Assembly: GCA_963776375.1 (NCBI GenBank)
Contig: CAVZMF010000002.1
Location: forward strand, 620,001-684,000
Length of the DNA stretch: 64,000 nucleotides
DNA from: PALSA-612 sp963776375
GTDB taxonomy: Bacteria; Actinomycetota; Thermoleophilia; Gaiellales; Gaiellaceae
Direction: 5' to 3'
Every line of letters begins with the position of its first letter. Positions within the stretch are counted from its first letter, which is position 1. The notes under the pieces are model-generated. The model made no database searches. It was not told where the DNA came from and saw nothing but the letters and a program-made list of their open reading frames with translations. Positions 44,930 through 53,506 of the stretch are shown one piece after another. Position numbers and translations under genes: made by a program.

Positions 44930-45603
44930 GGTCACCGGCGTCGAGCCGGTCGGGCTCTACACGCTCGCTGCGCGTCGAGCGCGGCGGGCTCGAGCCCGGG
45001 CACCCCGGGGCAGTTCTTCATGCTCTCGCCGCCCGGGCGCGTGCTCCCGCGCCCCATGAGCCTGTGCCTGGCGCCGCCCGGCGAGCTCGCCTTCCTGATC
45101 GACCCGATCGGCCCCGGCACGCATGCGCTCTGCGCGCTCGAGGCCAGGTGACGAGCTCGCGGTCTTCGGGCCGCTCGGGCAGGGCTTCGACCTCGGCGTC
45201 GAGCGGCCGCTGCTCGTCGGCGGCGGCATCGGCATCGCGCCGCTCCCCTACCTCGCCCAGGCGCTGGGCTCGCCGCCCGCCGTGCTCGGCTTCCGCAGCG
45301 AGGCGCACGCAGAGGCCGCCGCGCTGCTCCCGGAAGCGGAGGTCGTCGTCGACCCGGTCCTTGTAACAGACTGTCACTTGGAAGGGTTCGACGTGCTCGC
45401 GTGCGGGCCGGAGCCGATGCTGCACGCCGTACGCCGGCTCTGCCCCGACGCGCAGCTCGCCTGGGAGGCCCCGATGGCATGCGGGTACGGCGCGTGCTAC
45501 GGCTGCGCGGTCGAGATCGACGGCGAGTGGAAGCGCCTCTGCGTCGAAGGGCCCGGTCCTGACCAAGCGACAGACTGTTACAAGGCAGGAGGCGGCGGCG
45601 TGA
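44907..45603 (+). CDS. pyrK: dihydroorotate dehydrogenase electron-transfer subunit (several frame breaks)
   Basis: ATG 44907 inside the carB end, after CAGGAGA. The order is RVTGVEPVGLYTL, GQFFMLSPPGRVLPRPMSL (FAD), VFGPLGQGFDL, PLLVGGGIGIAPLPYLAQ (NAD site) and the [2Fe-2S] ligands in CGYGACYGCAVEIDGEWKRLC. Breaks are near 44967, 45005, 45135 and 45552. After the last, the frame reads EGPVLTKRQTV and stops at TGA 45601-45603, overlapping pyrD (GTGA). It passes electrons from PyrD to NAD+. Two inverted copies of a 23-base motif lie inside the gene. Confidence 0.85.
45359..45381 (-). repeat. 23-base dispersed motif, inverted copy
   Basis: Read on the minus strand this is CCAAG-T-GACAG-T-CTGTTACAAGG. 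It agrees at 21 of 23 positions with 45563-45585 on the plus strand. The core is near-palindromic (GTAACAG-A-CTGTCAC). It is A+T-richer than its surroundings and lies inside pyrK. Confidence 0.7.
45563..45585 (+). repeat. 23-base dispersed motif, second copy
   Basis: CCAAG-C-GACAG-A-CTGTTACAAGG, the inverted partner of 45359-45381, situated in the extreme 3' end of pyrK. Together they could pair in the mRNA, enclosing the iron-sulfur region. Confidence 0.7.
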
Positions 45604-46452
45604 CGCTGCTCAACGCCTCCGGCTGTCTCGACGCGCTGACGGCGCCCGAAGTCGCTCGGCAGCTCGACGCTTTCGTGACCAAGACGGTCACGCCGCTTCC
45701 ACGAGCGGGCAACGCGCCCACCCGCATCGTCGAGACCGAGGCGGGCATGCTGAACTCGATCGGCCTCGCCAACCCCGGCCGCGAGCGGTTCCTGGCCGAC
45801 GCGCTGCCGCGCCTGCGTGGGCTCGATCTGCCGCTGTGGGTGTCCGTCGGCGGCTTCTCCGCCCGCGAGTACGCGGAGACGTGCGAGCGGCTCGAGAGCG
45901 TCGACGATCGAGCTCAATCTCTCCTGCCCCAACGTCGACGAGGCGGCGGAGTCCGCCGCGGAGATCGTCGCCGCCTGCCGCGAGGCGACGGAGCTCCCGC
46001 TCTACGCCAAGCTGTCCCCGGCCGCCTGGGACATCGCCGAGGTCGCCCGCGCGGTCGAGGCCGCGGGCGCCGACGGCCTCTCGCTCGTGAACACGATGCG
46101 CGGCCTCGCGCTCGACCCGGGCAGCCTGCAGCCCGTCCTGGGCACCGCGACCGGCGGCTATTCGGGTCCGGCGCTGCGGCCGATCGCGCTCGCAGCCGTC
46201 TTCGCCTGCCGCCGGGCGACGGCCCTGCCGATCGTCGGCATGGGCGGCGTGACCTCCGGACGGGACGCGCTCGAGCTCGTCGCGGCCGGCGCATCGGCGG
46301 TCGCGCTGGGGACGATCCTCTTCGCCGATCCCGACGCGCCGGCGCGAATCCGCGCGGAGATCGGCGACGAGCTGGACCGTCTCGGCTTCGATTCGCTGGA
46401 CGCCGCCCGGGGTGTTGCCCACATCGGCGGCACCGTTCTCGCCGCTCGGTAG
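45600..46452 (+). CDS. pyrD: dihydroorotate dehydrogenase 1B catalytic subunit (one frame break)
   Basis: GTG 45600 overlaps the pyrK stop. LLNASGCLDAL opens, then KTVTPLPRAGNAPTRIVET, SIGLANPG and, after a shift near 45899, IELNLSCPNVDEA, which contains the Cys base of class 1 enzymes. FMN-binding segments follow: YAKLSPAAWDIAEVARA, GGYSGPALRPIALAAV and VGMGGVTSGRDALELVAAGA. It oxidises dihydroorotate to orotate with PyrK. About 284 residues, slightly short of the usual 300. Confidence 0.9.
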
Positions 46453-46470
46453 AAGCCTCACGAGAGGCTT
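46453..46470 (+). terminator. small hairpin after the pyr operon
   Basis: AAGCCTC pairs with GAGGCTT around ACGA, immediately past the pyrD stop. A seven-bp stem without T run, so a weak terminator or processing site. A possible promoter (TTGCGA 46469-46474, TAGTAT 46494-46499, 19-base spacer) for mihF starts within it. Confidence 0.4.
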
Positions 46471-46513
46471 GCGAACCCCCGCCACCTCCCTGTTAGTATC
46501 GACGGCCCACCCC

Positions 46514-46843
46514 ATGGCCGCGTCCAAGACTCAGAGCCAGGCTCCCTCGCGCTCCCTCGATCAGCGAATGGATGCCCTCCGGCGAGCAAACGACATCCGC
46601 GTCAAGCGGGCGCAACTGAAGAAGGATCTCAAGCTGGGCCAGACGCGTATCGACGAGATCCTCCGCGACCCGCCCGAGTACGTGTCGACCGCAAAGGTCC
46701 TCGACATGCTGATGGCGGTGCCCAAGTTCGGCCAGGTGAAGGCGAAGCGGTACCTGAACCAGTGCCGGATCAGCGAGTCGAAGACGGTGGGCGGTCTCTC
46801 CGAACGGCAGCGCACCGAGCTGATTGGGCTCTTCAGAAGGTAA
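46514..46843 (+). CDS. mihF: actinobacterial integration host factor (mIHF)
   Basis: Start taken at ATG 46514 (MAASKTQSQAPS), 109 residues. The conserved core RVKRAQLKKDLKLGQTRIDEIL and AVPKFGQVKAKRYLNQCRI forms the helix-two-turn-helix DNA-binding fold of mIHF, with the final GLSERQRTELIGLF. It is a nucleoid protein needed for phage integration and DNA compaction. The order mihF-gmk-rpoZ-coaBC is an actinobacterial hallmark. Confidence 0.9.
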   Translation: MAASKTQSQAPSRSLDQRMDALRRANDIRVKRAQLKKDLKLGQTRIDEILRDPPEYVSTAKVLDMLMAVPKFGQVKAKRYLNQCRISESKTVGGLSERQRTELIGLFRR

Positions 46844-46910
46844 AGGCGGTCGCGCCGGAGGCCTGCTCGGCCTCAGACGTCGCCGCGGGAGGACAGGCAC
46901 GCCGCCCCCC

Positions 46911-47465
46911 GTGATCGTCATCACGGGCCCGTCGGGCGCGGGCAAGGGAACGCTCATCCGGGCCCTCCTTCCCCGTGTCTCCGAGCTCGAGCTGGCCGTG
47001 TCCGCGACGACTCGCCTGCAGCGGGCAGGCGAGCAGGAGGGACGCGACTACTACTACCTCGCGGAGGGAGACTTCGCCCGCCGTGTCGCAGCCGGCGAGT
47101 TCCTCGAGCACATCACCTACGTGTCCGGCCAGCGCTACGGGACGCTGCGCGAGGAGGTCGAGCGGATCGGGAACGAAGGGCGCATCCCCGTGCTCGAGCT
47201 CGAGACCGAGGGCGCGCTCAAGGTCGCCGAGGAGCTCCCGGGCGTCGTGACCATCTTCGTGACGGCGCCGCGTGCAGAGCTGGAGCGACGCCTGCGCGAG
47301 CGGGCGACCGAGAGCGCGGGGGAGATCGGCGAGCGCCTCGATCTGGCCGAGAGCCAGCTGCTCCAGGCCAGCCTCTTCGACTACGTGGTCGAGAACGACG
47401 ACGTCGAGCGCGCCGTCGACGAGCTCGTGGCCATCGCCGGCGCCGTGCGCGACGGCGATCGGTAG
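46911..47465 (+). CDS. gmk: guanylate kinase
   Basis: GTG 46911 starts directly with VIVITGPSGAGKGTLIRALL (P-loop); a longer start from TTG 46824 would overlap mihF. The GMP-binding parts are VSATTRLQRAGEQEGRDYYYL and GEFLEHITYVSGQRYGT, followed by LELETEGALKVAEE and the lid RLRERATES. It phosphorylates GMP to GDP. About 184 residues is normal length. Confidence 0.92.
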   Translation: MIVITGPSGAGKGTLIRALLPRVSELELAVSATTRLQRAGEQEGRDYYYLAEGDFARRVAAGEFLEHITYVSGQRYGTLREEVERIGNEGRIPVLELETEGALKVAEELPGVVTIFVTAPRAELERRLRERATESAGEIGERLDLAESQLLQASLFDYVVENDDVERAVDELVAIAGAVRDGDR

Positions 47466-47474
47466 CATGGCCGC

Positions 47475-47705
47475 GTGATCCAGCCTCGTATCGACAAGCT
47501 GTTCGGCAACGTCGACAGCCGCTACGCGCTCGTGATCGTGGCGGCCAAGCGTGCCCGGCAGATCAACAACTACCATCACCAGCTCGGCGAAGGCACCTTC
47601 GAAGAGCTCCCGCCGCTCGTCGAGTCGCGCTCGAAGAACTACTTGACCATGGCCCTCGAGGAGATCGCCGAGGGCAAGATCAAGTACGAATACCCTTCGT
47701 CCTGA
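47475..47705 (+). CDS. rpoZ: RNA polymerase omega subunit
   Basis: GTG 47475, 76 residues: RIDKLFGNVDSRYALVIVAAKRARQINNY is the omega core that wraps the beta' C-terminus, in two adjoining stretches, and NYLTMALEEIAEGKI closes it. It aids polymerase assembly. Ten bases after gmk. Confidence 0.92.
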   Translation: MIQPRIDKLFGNVDSRYALVIVAAKRARQINNYHHQLGEGTFEELPPLVESRSKNYLTMALEEIAEGKIKYEYPSS

Positions 47706-48287
47706 CGAGTCCGGCGCCGCCTGCGGCGGCACCATGGGTCGGCGGGATCGAGGGTCGAGCCCTGGCGCGTGCGGCCGACGCCGACAGAGCCGCCACCGGC
47801 GTCTAGGTCGTCTGGCGTGGACCTGGGCTGGTGGGACGAGCCCGCCTTGCCGCCGTCGTCGCCGAGCGCGTCCGCGACGTCGAAGCCCGAAACGGCGCTC
47901 CTCGCGGCGGCCGGCGTCGAAGACGCCGATCTGGTTCGAGTCGGGGTAGACGCTTATGTTCGGACCGTTCATCTCGCTGACGACGAGCACGCGCACCGGG
48001 GAATCCGTGTCGTTCCGGTCACGGGGCTCCGAGCCGGCCAGCACGCCGGTGCGAACGGCCCGGAGACCGTCTCCGGTCTCCTCGAGTGGCCCGTCGAGGT
48101 TGCTCACCGGGACAGCCCAAGCACTCGCGCGACCCCTGTCTGGGCCGAACATGACAGGGTCTGACCCCGGGGCGCGGCCCTTCCGGGCATGTTCTAACAG
48201 CGGTGCCAGACCGGGGTCAGACCGGGGTCAGACCCGGGTCAGGCCCCGTTTCGAGCGGGTGCTCGACGCGAAGGGCACAATTCGCCC
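47706..48287. other. 580-base stretch between rpoZ and coaBC without a recognised gene
   Basis: No frame has a clear domain or ribosome site. On the minus strand a short readable segment (VRVLVVSEMNGPNISVYPDS, about 47945-48025) looks protein-like but has no start or family. The right part is a repeat element (48146-48246). The gap is unusual, since rpoZ and coaBC normally lie close together, and suggests insertion of foreign or repetitive DNA. Confidence 0.45.
48146..48246. repeat. REP/BIME-like element built on GGGTCTGACCCCGG
   Basis: GGGTCTGACCCCGG at 48157-48170 faces tandem complementary units starting at 48211 (CCGGGGTCAGA, repeated, then CCCGGGTCAG). GAACATG (48148-48154) and CATGTTC (48188-48194) form a second inverted pair. 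The arrangement of a palindromic unit and inverted companion is that of repetitive extragenic palindromes. It ends about 40 bases before coaBC. Confidence 0.65.
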
Positions 48288-49440
48288 ATGGCTCGCGTGA
48301 TTCTCGGCGTCACCGGCGGGATCGCCGCCTACAAGAGCTGCGAGCTCTGCCGGCTGCTGGTCAAGGCCGGGCACGACGTCACGCCCGTGCTCACGGCAGA
48401 CGCCGAGCGCTTCGTCACCGCCCACACCTTCGAAGCGCTCGCGCGGCAGGAGAGCCCGCGGGAGCTGTACCCGCACCTGCTCGACGCGGACCTGCTCGTC
48501 GTCGCGCCGCTGTCGGCCAACACGCTGGCCAAGCTCGCGCACGGGATCGCCGACAACGTGCTGACCCAGACGGCGCTCGCGTTCCCCGGTCACATCCTCG
48601 TCGCACCGGCGATGAACGTGCGCATGTGGGAGCACCCGGCCACGCAGGCGAACGCCGCGCTCCTCGCCGAGCGGAGCGTCGAGCTGGTCGGCCCCGAGGA
48701 GGGCGAGCTGGCCGAGGGCGAGACCGGCCTCGGGCGGATGACCGAGCCCGAGGCGATCTTCGCCCGGTGTCAGGTGCTGCTCGGCGTGGGCGGGCGGCTG
48801 CAGGGCCGCCGGGTGCTCGTCTCCGCCGGGGGAACGCGGGAACCGCTCGACGCCGTCCGCTTCCTCGGCAACCGCTCCTCCGGCCGCATGGGTGTCGCCC
48901 TCGCCGAGGAGGCGCGCCGCCGCGGCGCCGACGTGACGCTGCTCGCAGCAAACCTCGCCGTGCGGGCGCCGCGCGGGATCGACGTCGTCGAGACGCCGAC
49001 CGCGGCGGAAATGGCCGCAGCGGCAGAGGCGCGACGGGACTACGACGTCGTCGTCATGGCCGCGGCCGTCGCCGACTACCGCCCGGCCGAGCCCGAGTCC
49101 GGCAAGCGGCCCAAGGACGCGGACGGCTGGACGGTGCGCTTGGAGCCGACGCAGGACATTCTCCGCGGCGCTCGGCAGCAACCGGAGCGACGGGCAGGTT
49201 CTGGTCGGGTTCGCGGCCGACGTGGGCGAGCGGGGCCGCGAGCGCGCCCGGGAGAAGCTCAGATCCAAGGGCGCTGATCTCATCGTCTTCAACGACATCA
49301 GCCAGGACGGGATCGGATTCGACGCTCCCGACAACGAAGTGGCGCTGCTCACCCGGCGGGGCGAGGGCCAGGTCGCGCGGGCGCCAAAGGAAGCCGTAGC
49401 AGTAGCGGTGCTCGACGCCGTCGAAGAGCTCTTGCCGTAA
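48288..49440 (+). CDS. coaBC: bifunctional phosphopantothenoylcysteine decarboxylase/synthetase (one frame break)
   Basis: ATG 48288. The CoaC half is a flavoprotein: VILGVTGGIAAYKSCEL, VAPLSANTLAKLAHGIADN and VAPAMNVRMWEHPATQAN (P-A-M-N-x-x-M-W active motif). The CoaB half begins VLVSAGGTREPLDAVRFLGN, with VVVMAAAVADYRP and, after a shift at about 49170, VLVGFAAD and KGADLIVFNDIS. Removing one G from GGCGCTC restores L-G-S-N-R. It makes phosphopantetheine for coenzyme A. Confidence 0.92.
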
Positions 49441-49468
49441 CGCCGGGACCCCCGGTTAGGCTCGCGCG

Positions 49469-50410
49469 GTGAGCCTCTGGGTCCAGATCGTCCTCTCGGG
49501 CCTCGCGGCGGGCAGCGTCTACGGGCTGATCGGGATCGGGCACACGCTCGTCCACCGGCTGACGGGCATCGTCCACTTCGCGCTCGGCGACCTCGTCGGG
49601 CTCGGCGTCTTCCTGACGCTGCTCGTCACCGCGGGCCGGGGGCCGGTGACGCAGGCGACGGCGGCAACGGGTCGCTTCGCGCTCGGGCTCGTCGTGGCGC
49701 TCGTCGTCACGACGGCGATCGGCGTTGCCAGCTACCTCGTGGTCATCCACCCCTACCTCCTGCGCGGCTCGACGATGGGCTGGGTGGCGGGCTCGGTCGC
49801 CGTCGCCTTTGCGATCCAGGCCTTCCTGGCCGCGCTCTTCGGGCGGCCGGCGTACGTGTTCCCGGACCCGATCCCGTTCCACGATGTGGGGAGCAACGGG
49901 ATCGTCACCGTCGCCGGTGCCTCCTTCCAGGTGCGCTCCCTGTTCGTGATCGCGCTCGGCCTCGCGCTCGCGTGGGGGGTCACGGCCACGATCACCCGCA
50001 CCCGCTTCGGCCGCGGATTGCAGGCCGTCTCCGAGGACGTGGCGGGTGCGCACGTCGTCGGCGTCCCCGTCGACACCTACGTCTCGCTCGCCTTCGGCCT
50101 CGTTGCCGCCGTGGCCGTCGTGATCGCCGTCGTCGCCGCCCCGAGCGGCCCGTTCGGCGTCACGACGGGGACGATCCTCGGCGTCAAGGGCCTGATCGTG
50201 GCCGTGCTGGTCGGCTTCTCGACGCCCTGGGCCGCCTTCGGCGCCGGGCTCGGCTACGGCGTCGTCGAGGCGGCGATCGCGAGCGGCACGATCTTCGGGG
50301 AGAGCCTCGGGCCGGCCTACCGCGAGGTGCTGCCCTTCGCGGCCGTGCTCGTCGTGCTCGCGCTGCGCGAGCGCGCCCGCCGGCCCGACGTGGAGACGGA
50401 GCTGGGATGA
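49469..50410 (+). CDS. branched-chain amino-acid type ABC permease (LivH-like)
   Basis: GTG 49469, 313 residues, eight or nine hydrophobic helices. The N-terminus VQIVLSGLAAGSVYGLIGIG and the loop VSEDVAGAHVVGVPVDTYV (E-A-A-like coupling loop with G-V-x-V-x) are LivH family marks, as is GTILGVKGLIVAVLVGFS. It is the first of two membrane subunits of an importer of amino acids, urea or similar polar solutes. Its stop overlaps the next start (ATGA). Confidence 0.85.
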   Translation: MSLWVQIVLSGLAAGSVYGLIGIGHTLVHRLTGIVHFALGDLVGLGVFLTLLVTAGRGPVTQATAATGRFALGLVVALVVTTAIGVASYLVVIHPYLLRGSTMGWVAGSVAVAFAIQAFLAALFGRPAYVFPDPIPFHDVGSNGIVTVAGASFQVRSLFVIALGLALAWGVTATITRTRFGRGLQAVSEDVAGAHVVGVPVDTYVSLAFGLVAAVAVVIAVVAAPSGPFGVTTGTILGVKGLIVAVLVGFSTPWAAFGAGLGYGVVEAAIASGTIFGESLGPAYREVLPFAAVLVVLALRERARRPDVETELG

Positions 50411-52188
50411 CCGCCGTGCTCGCCGAGACGCGCACGGCGATCGCGGACGCCGGGCGGGCGATGCGCGCCGCGTGGCGGCCCGCGCACACCGCGGCCGTGC
50501 TCGTCGCCGTCCTCGTGCTGCTGCTTCCCTGGTGGGCGCCGGGCTTCGTCGAGGTCGACACGCTCGCGGGCTGGGTCTACCTCGCGCTCGCGGCCGAGGG
50601 CCTCTGGATCGCGGCCGGCCTTGCCGGCATGCCCTCGCTGGGACAGGGCGCGTTCATGAGCATGGGCGCCTTCACGACGGCGCTGCTGACCGCCCGGGCA
50701 GGCTGGCCCGTCGAGGCGACGGTCCCCGTGGGCACCGCCGTCGCTCTCGCCGCCGGACTGGTCATCGGTGCGGCGGTCGTCCGGCTGCCGCGGCTCTACA
50801 TCGCCGTCAGCACCTGGATCCTGACGTGGCTCGTCGTGCTGCTGGCGACCGAGTTCCCGGGCATCTCCGGCGGAGCCCAGGGCTACGTCGTCTCCTCGAG
50901 CCTCGACCCGACCGGACACTACGTCCTCGCGGTTGTGCTCACGATCCTGCTCGTCGTCGCCGGGATGACGCTGCAGCGCTCGAGCGTCGGCGTGCGGCTG
51001 CGCGCGCTGCGCGACTACCCCGCCGCCGCCGTCCGGCTGGGCGTGCCGCGCGAACGGCTGCTGCTCGGCGCCTTCGCGGCCTCCGCCGCCGTCGGCGGGC
51101 TGGCCGGATCGCTGGCCGTCCAGCTCGCGGGCGTCTCCGACCCGAACGAGTTCGGCCCCTTCACCGCCTTCAAGCTGCTCGTCGCCGTGCTCCTCGGCGG
51201 CGCCGCCTTCGCCGGTTCCGGCCCGGTCGGGATCCTGATCGTCGGCGGGATCGCGCTCGTCGTACGCGCGTGGTCGGCGGCCGGCGGACATGCGTCCGCG
51301 CAGCTCGAGCCGCTGCTGGCGGCGATCCTTCTCCTGCTCGTGCTCGGCCTCGGGAGCGACGGGCTGCTGCCGGCGATCTCGCGCTCGGTCGAGCGCTACC
51401 GGCCCGGGAAGGGCCGCTTTCGGGACTCGGGCGCTCGGTTCATCGGTCGCCGGCGCCCCGCGGAGCTGAGCGCGCGCGGCCTGCGCAAGAGCTTCGGCGG
51501 GCTCCACGCGCTCGCGGGCCTCGACTTCCGCGTCGAGCGCGGCGAGTGCGTCGCGATCGTCGGCGCGAACGGCTCCGGCAAGACGACGGCCCTGCGGGCG
51601 CTCTGCGGGGTGATGGAGGTCGAGGGCGGCGAGATCCTGCTCAACGGCCGCCCTCCGCCGGGGCCTGCGCCCCGCGCGTGGGTCGACGCGGGCATCGTCT
51701 GCACGCTGCAGGGCACGGCCGTGTTCCGGAGCATGACCGCGCTCGAGAACACCCTCGTCGGCGCCGGGCTGCACCGCCGCTTCGCAGGTCCGTTTCGGAC
51801 CCTCGCGGCGACGCCCAGATCCCGCCGAGAGGCAGAGGAGGCGCGCGCGCGGAGTCTCGAGGCGCTCCGCTTCGTCGGGCTCGAAGCGGCCGTCGACGAG
51901 CCCGCCGAGCGGCTCGACAGCCACCAGCAGCGGCTGCTCATGCTCGCCTCGGCGCTGACAGCCGAGCCGCGCGTCCTGCTCCTGGACGAGCCCTCCGCGG
52001 GAGCGACGGCCGGGGAGGCGATCCGGCTCGGCGCAGTGGTCGCGGAGATCAAGCGGCTCGGCGTCTCGCTGGTCGTCGTCGAGCACAACCTGCGGCTCGT
52101 GTCCTCGATCGCCGACCGCGTCGTCGTCATGGAGGAGGGCCGTGCGGTCGCGGACGGTTCCCCGGAGGAGCTCGAAACGGCGCACTAG
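50407..52188 (+). CDS. fused LivM permease and LivG-type ATPase
   Basis: 593 residues from ATG 50407. Residues 1-330 form a LivM permease (GLWIAAGLAGMPSLGQGAFM, LRALRDYPAAAVRLGVPRER, AGVSDPNEFGPFTAFKLLVA). Residues 350-593 are the ABC ATPase: SFGGLHALAGLDFRVERGE, Walker A GANGSGKTTALRAL, Walker B RVLLLDEPSAGAT, switch His VVVEHNLRLVS. The signature that should read L-S-x-G-Q is LDSHQQRLLMLASAL, lacking the Ser-Gly pair that contacts ATP. No LivF follows. Activity may need another ATPase supplied from elsewhere, or the motif may be altered. The fusion is in frame without break. Confidence 0.88.
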   Translation: MTAVLAETRTAIADAGRAMRAAWRPAHTAAVLVAVLVLLLPWWAPGFVEVDTLAGWVYLALAAEGLWIAAGLAGMPSLGQGAFMSMGAFTTALLTARAGWPVEATVPVGTAVALAAGLVIGAAVVRLPRLYIAVSTWILTWLVVLLATEFPGISGGAQGYVVSSSLDPTGHYVLAVVLTILLVVAGMTLQRSSVGVRLRALRDYPAAAVRLGVPRERLLLGAFAASAAVGGLAGSLAVQLAGVSDPNEFGPFTAFKLLVAVLLGGAAFAGSGPVGILIVGGIALVVRAWSAAGGHASAQLEPLLAAILLLLVLGLGSDGLLPAISRSVERYRPGKGRFRDSGARFIGRRRPAELSARGLRKSFGGLHALAGLDFRVERGECVAIVGANGSGKTTALRALCGVMEVEGGEILLNGRPPPGPAPRAWVDAGIVCTLQGTAVFRSMTALENTLVGAGLHRRFAGPFRTLAATPRSRREAEEARARSLEALRFVGLEAAVDEPAERLDSHQQRLLMLASALTAEPRVLLLDEPSAGATAGEAIRLGAVVAEIKRLGVSLVVVEHNLRLVSSIADRVVVMEEGRAVADGSPEELETAH

Positions 52189-52198
52189 ACTCGAAGCA

Positions 52199-53425
52199 GT
52201 GCGCCGTCCTCTCGCAGGCCTGCTCGTCCTGGCGGCGCTCACGGCGGCTGCGGCCGGCTGCGGCGGCGACGGCCCGAAGCAGACCGAGACGCTGACGGTG
52301 GTCGTCGACGCGCCGTTCGCGCGTTCCGCCTACCTCGGCCAGGGCATCGCCGACGCCGCCGAGCTCGCGTTCCAGACGCACACGCCGATCCAGGTCGGCT
52401 CCAGGTCGTACAGGGTCCGCGTGCTGCGGCTCGACAACGGCCAGTCGCCCTCGCGGGCCGTGGCCGACGTGCGGCGGGCGATCAGGGAGCATGCGGTCGC
52501 GATCGTCAGCGACGGCACGGGCGTGGACGCGACCTGGGCGCTCGCGGCGAAGGCGCACATCCCGATCTGCGTCGTCTTCGACGGCGACGGAGGGCTCGTC
52601 GACCCCGAGCAGCGCCCGAACGTCTTCCGGATCGCGCCCACGAACCACGGCGTCTCCTTCCGTCTCGCCGAGTACCTGATCCCGAAGGGGCTGAAGGTCG
52701 CCTTCCTCACCGACGACACCGGTTACGGGCGCGGCGGGCGGGCGGCGCTCGACCACGCCTTCGAGCAGAACCGATCCTCGGTGGCGGCGCGGATCGAGAT
52801 CCCGGCGACGGCCACCGACCTCGCCCCGCAGGTGCTCCAGGCTCGCCGCTCCGGCGCGACCGCGCTGCTCGTCTGGGCGGAGCCCGCGTCGGTGGCCGAG
52901 GTCGTGATCGCCGCGCGCAGCATGGGCTGGAAGGTGCCGATCTACTCGGCCCCGTCGGCCGAGGACCCGCTCGTCCGGCAGGAGCTCGCCGGCCATCCGG
53001 ACTGGCTGGACGGGCTCACGTTCGCGTCGGGGCGGATGACGGCCGAGGTCGGCCCGGGGCCGTTCCTGACCTTCCAGGCCATGTACAGGAACGCCTTCGG
53101 CCTGCAGCGGGTCGGCGTGAAGGGACCGCACGGGAAGCCAGTCGTGGCGCCTCCCGACTACGCCATGTATCCCTACGACTTCGCGAACCTCCTCGTGGCC
53201 GCGATCCGGACCGCGCACGGCGTCGACGGCGAGAAGGTGATCGCGAAGCTGAACGAGGTCTCGGTCGCCGGAGCGAACGGCGACCAGCGCGGGTTCAGCC
53301 AGACGAACCACGACGGCGTCGTCGACGACGACGTCTACTTCGCGCGCTTCCGGGACATGGTCTACGTCCCGGTAAAGGACGACCCGCTCTCGCGCACGCT
53401 GCCGGTCATTCCCCAGGAGGGATGA
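52199..53425 (+). CDS. periplasmic-binding-like lipoprotein (LivJ/LivK type)
   Basis: GTG 52199, 408 residues. The lipobox LTAAAAGC places the protein on the outer face of the membrane. The type I SBP fold follows: VVDAPFARSAYLGQGIADAAEL, RAVADVRRAIREHAVAIVSDG, VAFLTDDTGYGRGGRAALD and LLVWAEPASVAEVVIAARSMG. It would deliver the solute to the preceding permeases. The ligand pocket residues for branched-chain amino acids cannot be confirmed. Confidence 0.85.
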   Translation: MRRPLAGLLVLAALTAAAAGCGGDGPKQTETLTVVVDAPFARSAYLGQGIADAAELAFQTHTPIQVGSRSYRVRVLRLDNGQSPSRAVADVRRAIREHAVAIVSDGTGVDATWALAAKAHIPICVVFDGDGGLVDPEQRPNVFRIAPTNHGVSFRLAEYLIPKGLKVAFLTDDTGYGRGGRAALDHAFEQNRSSVAARIEIPATATDLAPQVLQARRSGATALLVWAEPASVAEVVIAARSMGWKVPIYSAPSAEDPLVRQELAGHPDWLDGLTFASGRMTAEVGPGPFLTFQAMYRNAFGLQRVGVKGPHGKPVVAPPDYAMYPYDFANLLVAAIRTAHGVDGEKVIAKLNEVSVAGANGDQRGFSQTNHDGVVDDDVYFARFRDMVYVPVKDDPLSRTLPVIPQEG

Positions 53426-53506
53426 GGGGCGGGCATCGAAGACGGTGCCCGTCTGCGCTCCCGTAAGCTCCTGCCGGCAGGCAACCCACGGGGAGGACGA
53501 CTGACG

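Noticed and set aside
47769..48164. A 131-residue gene between rpoZ and coaBC
   Set aside because: No ribosome site, no domain, and it runs into the palindromic repeat; low-complexity N-terminus.
48211..48242. A CRISPR-like tandem repeat
   Set aside because: Units of ten to eleven bases with no spacers; palindromic and paired with an inverted unit upstream, so REP-like.
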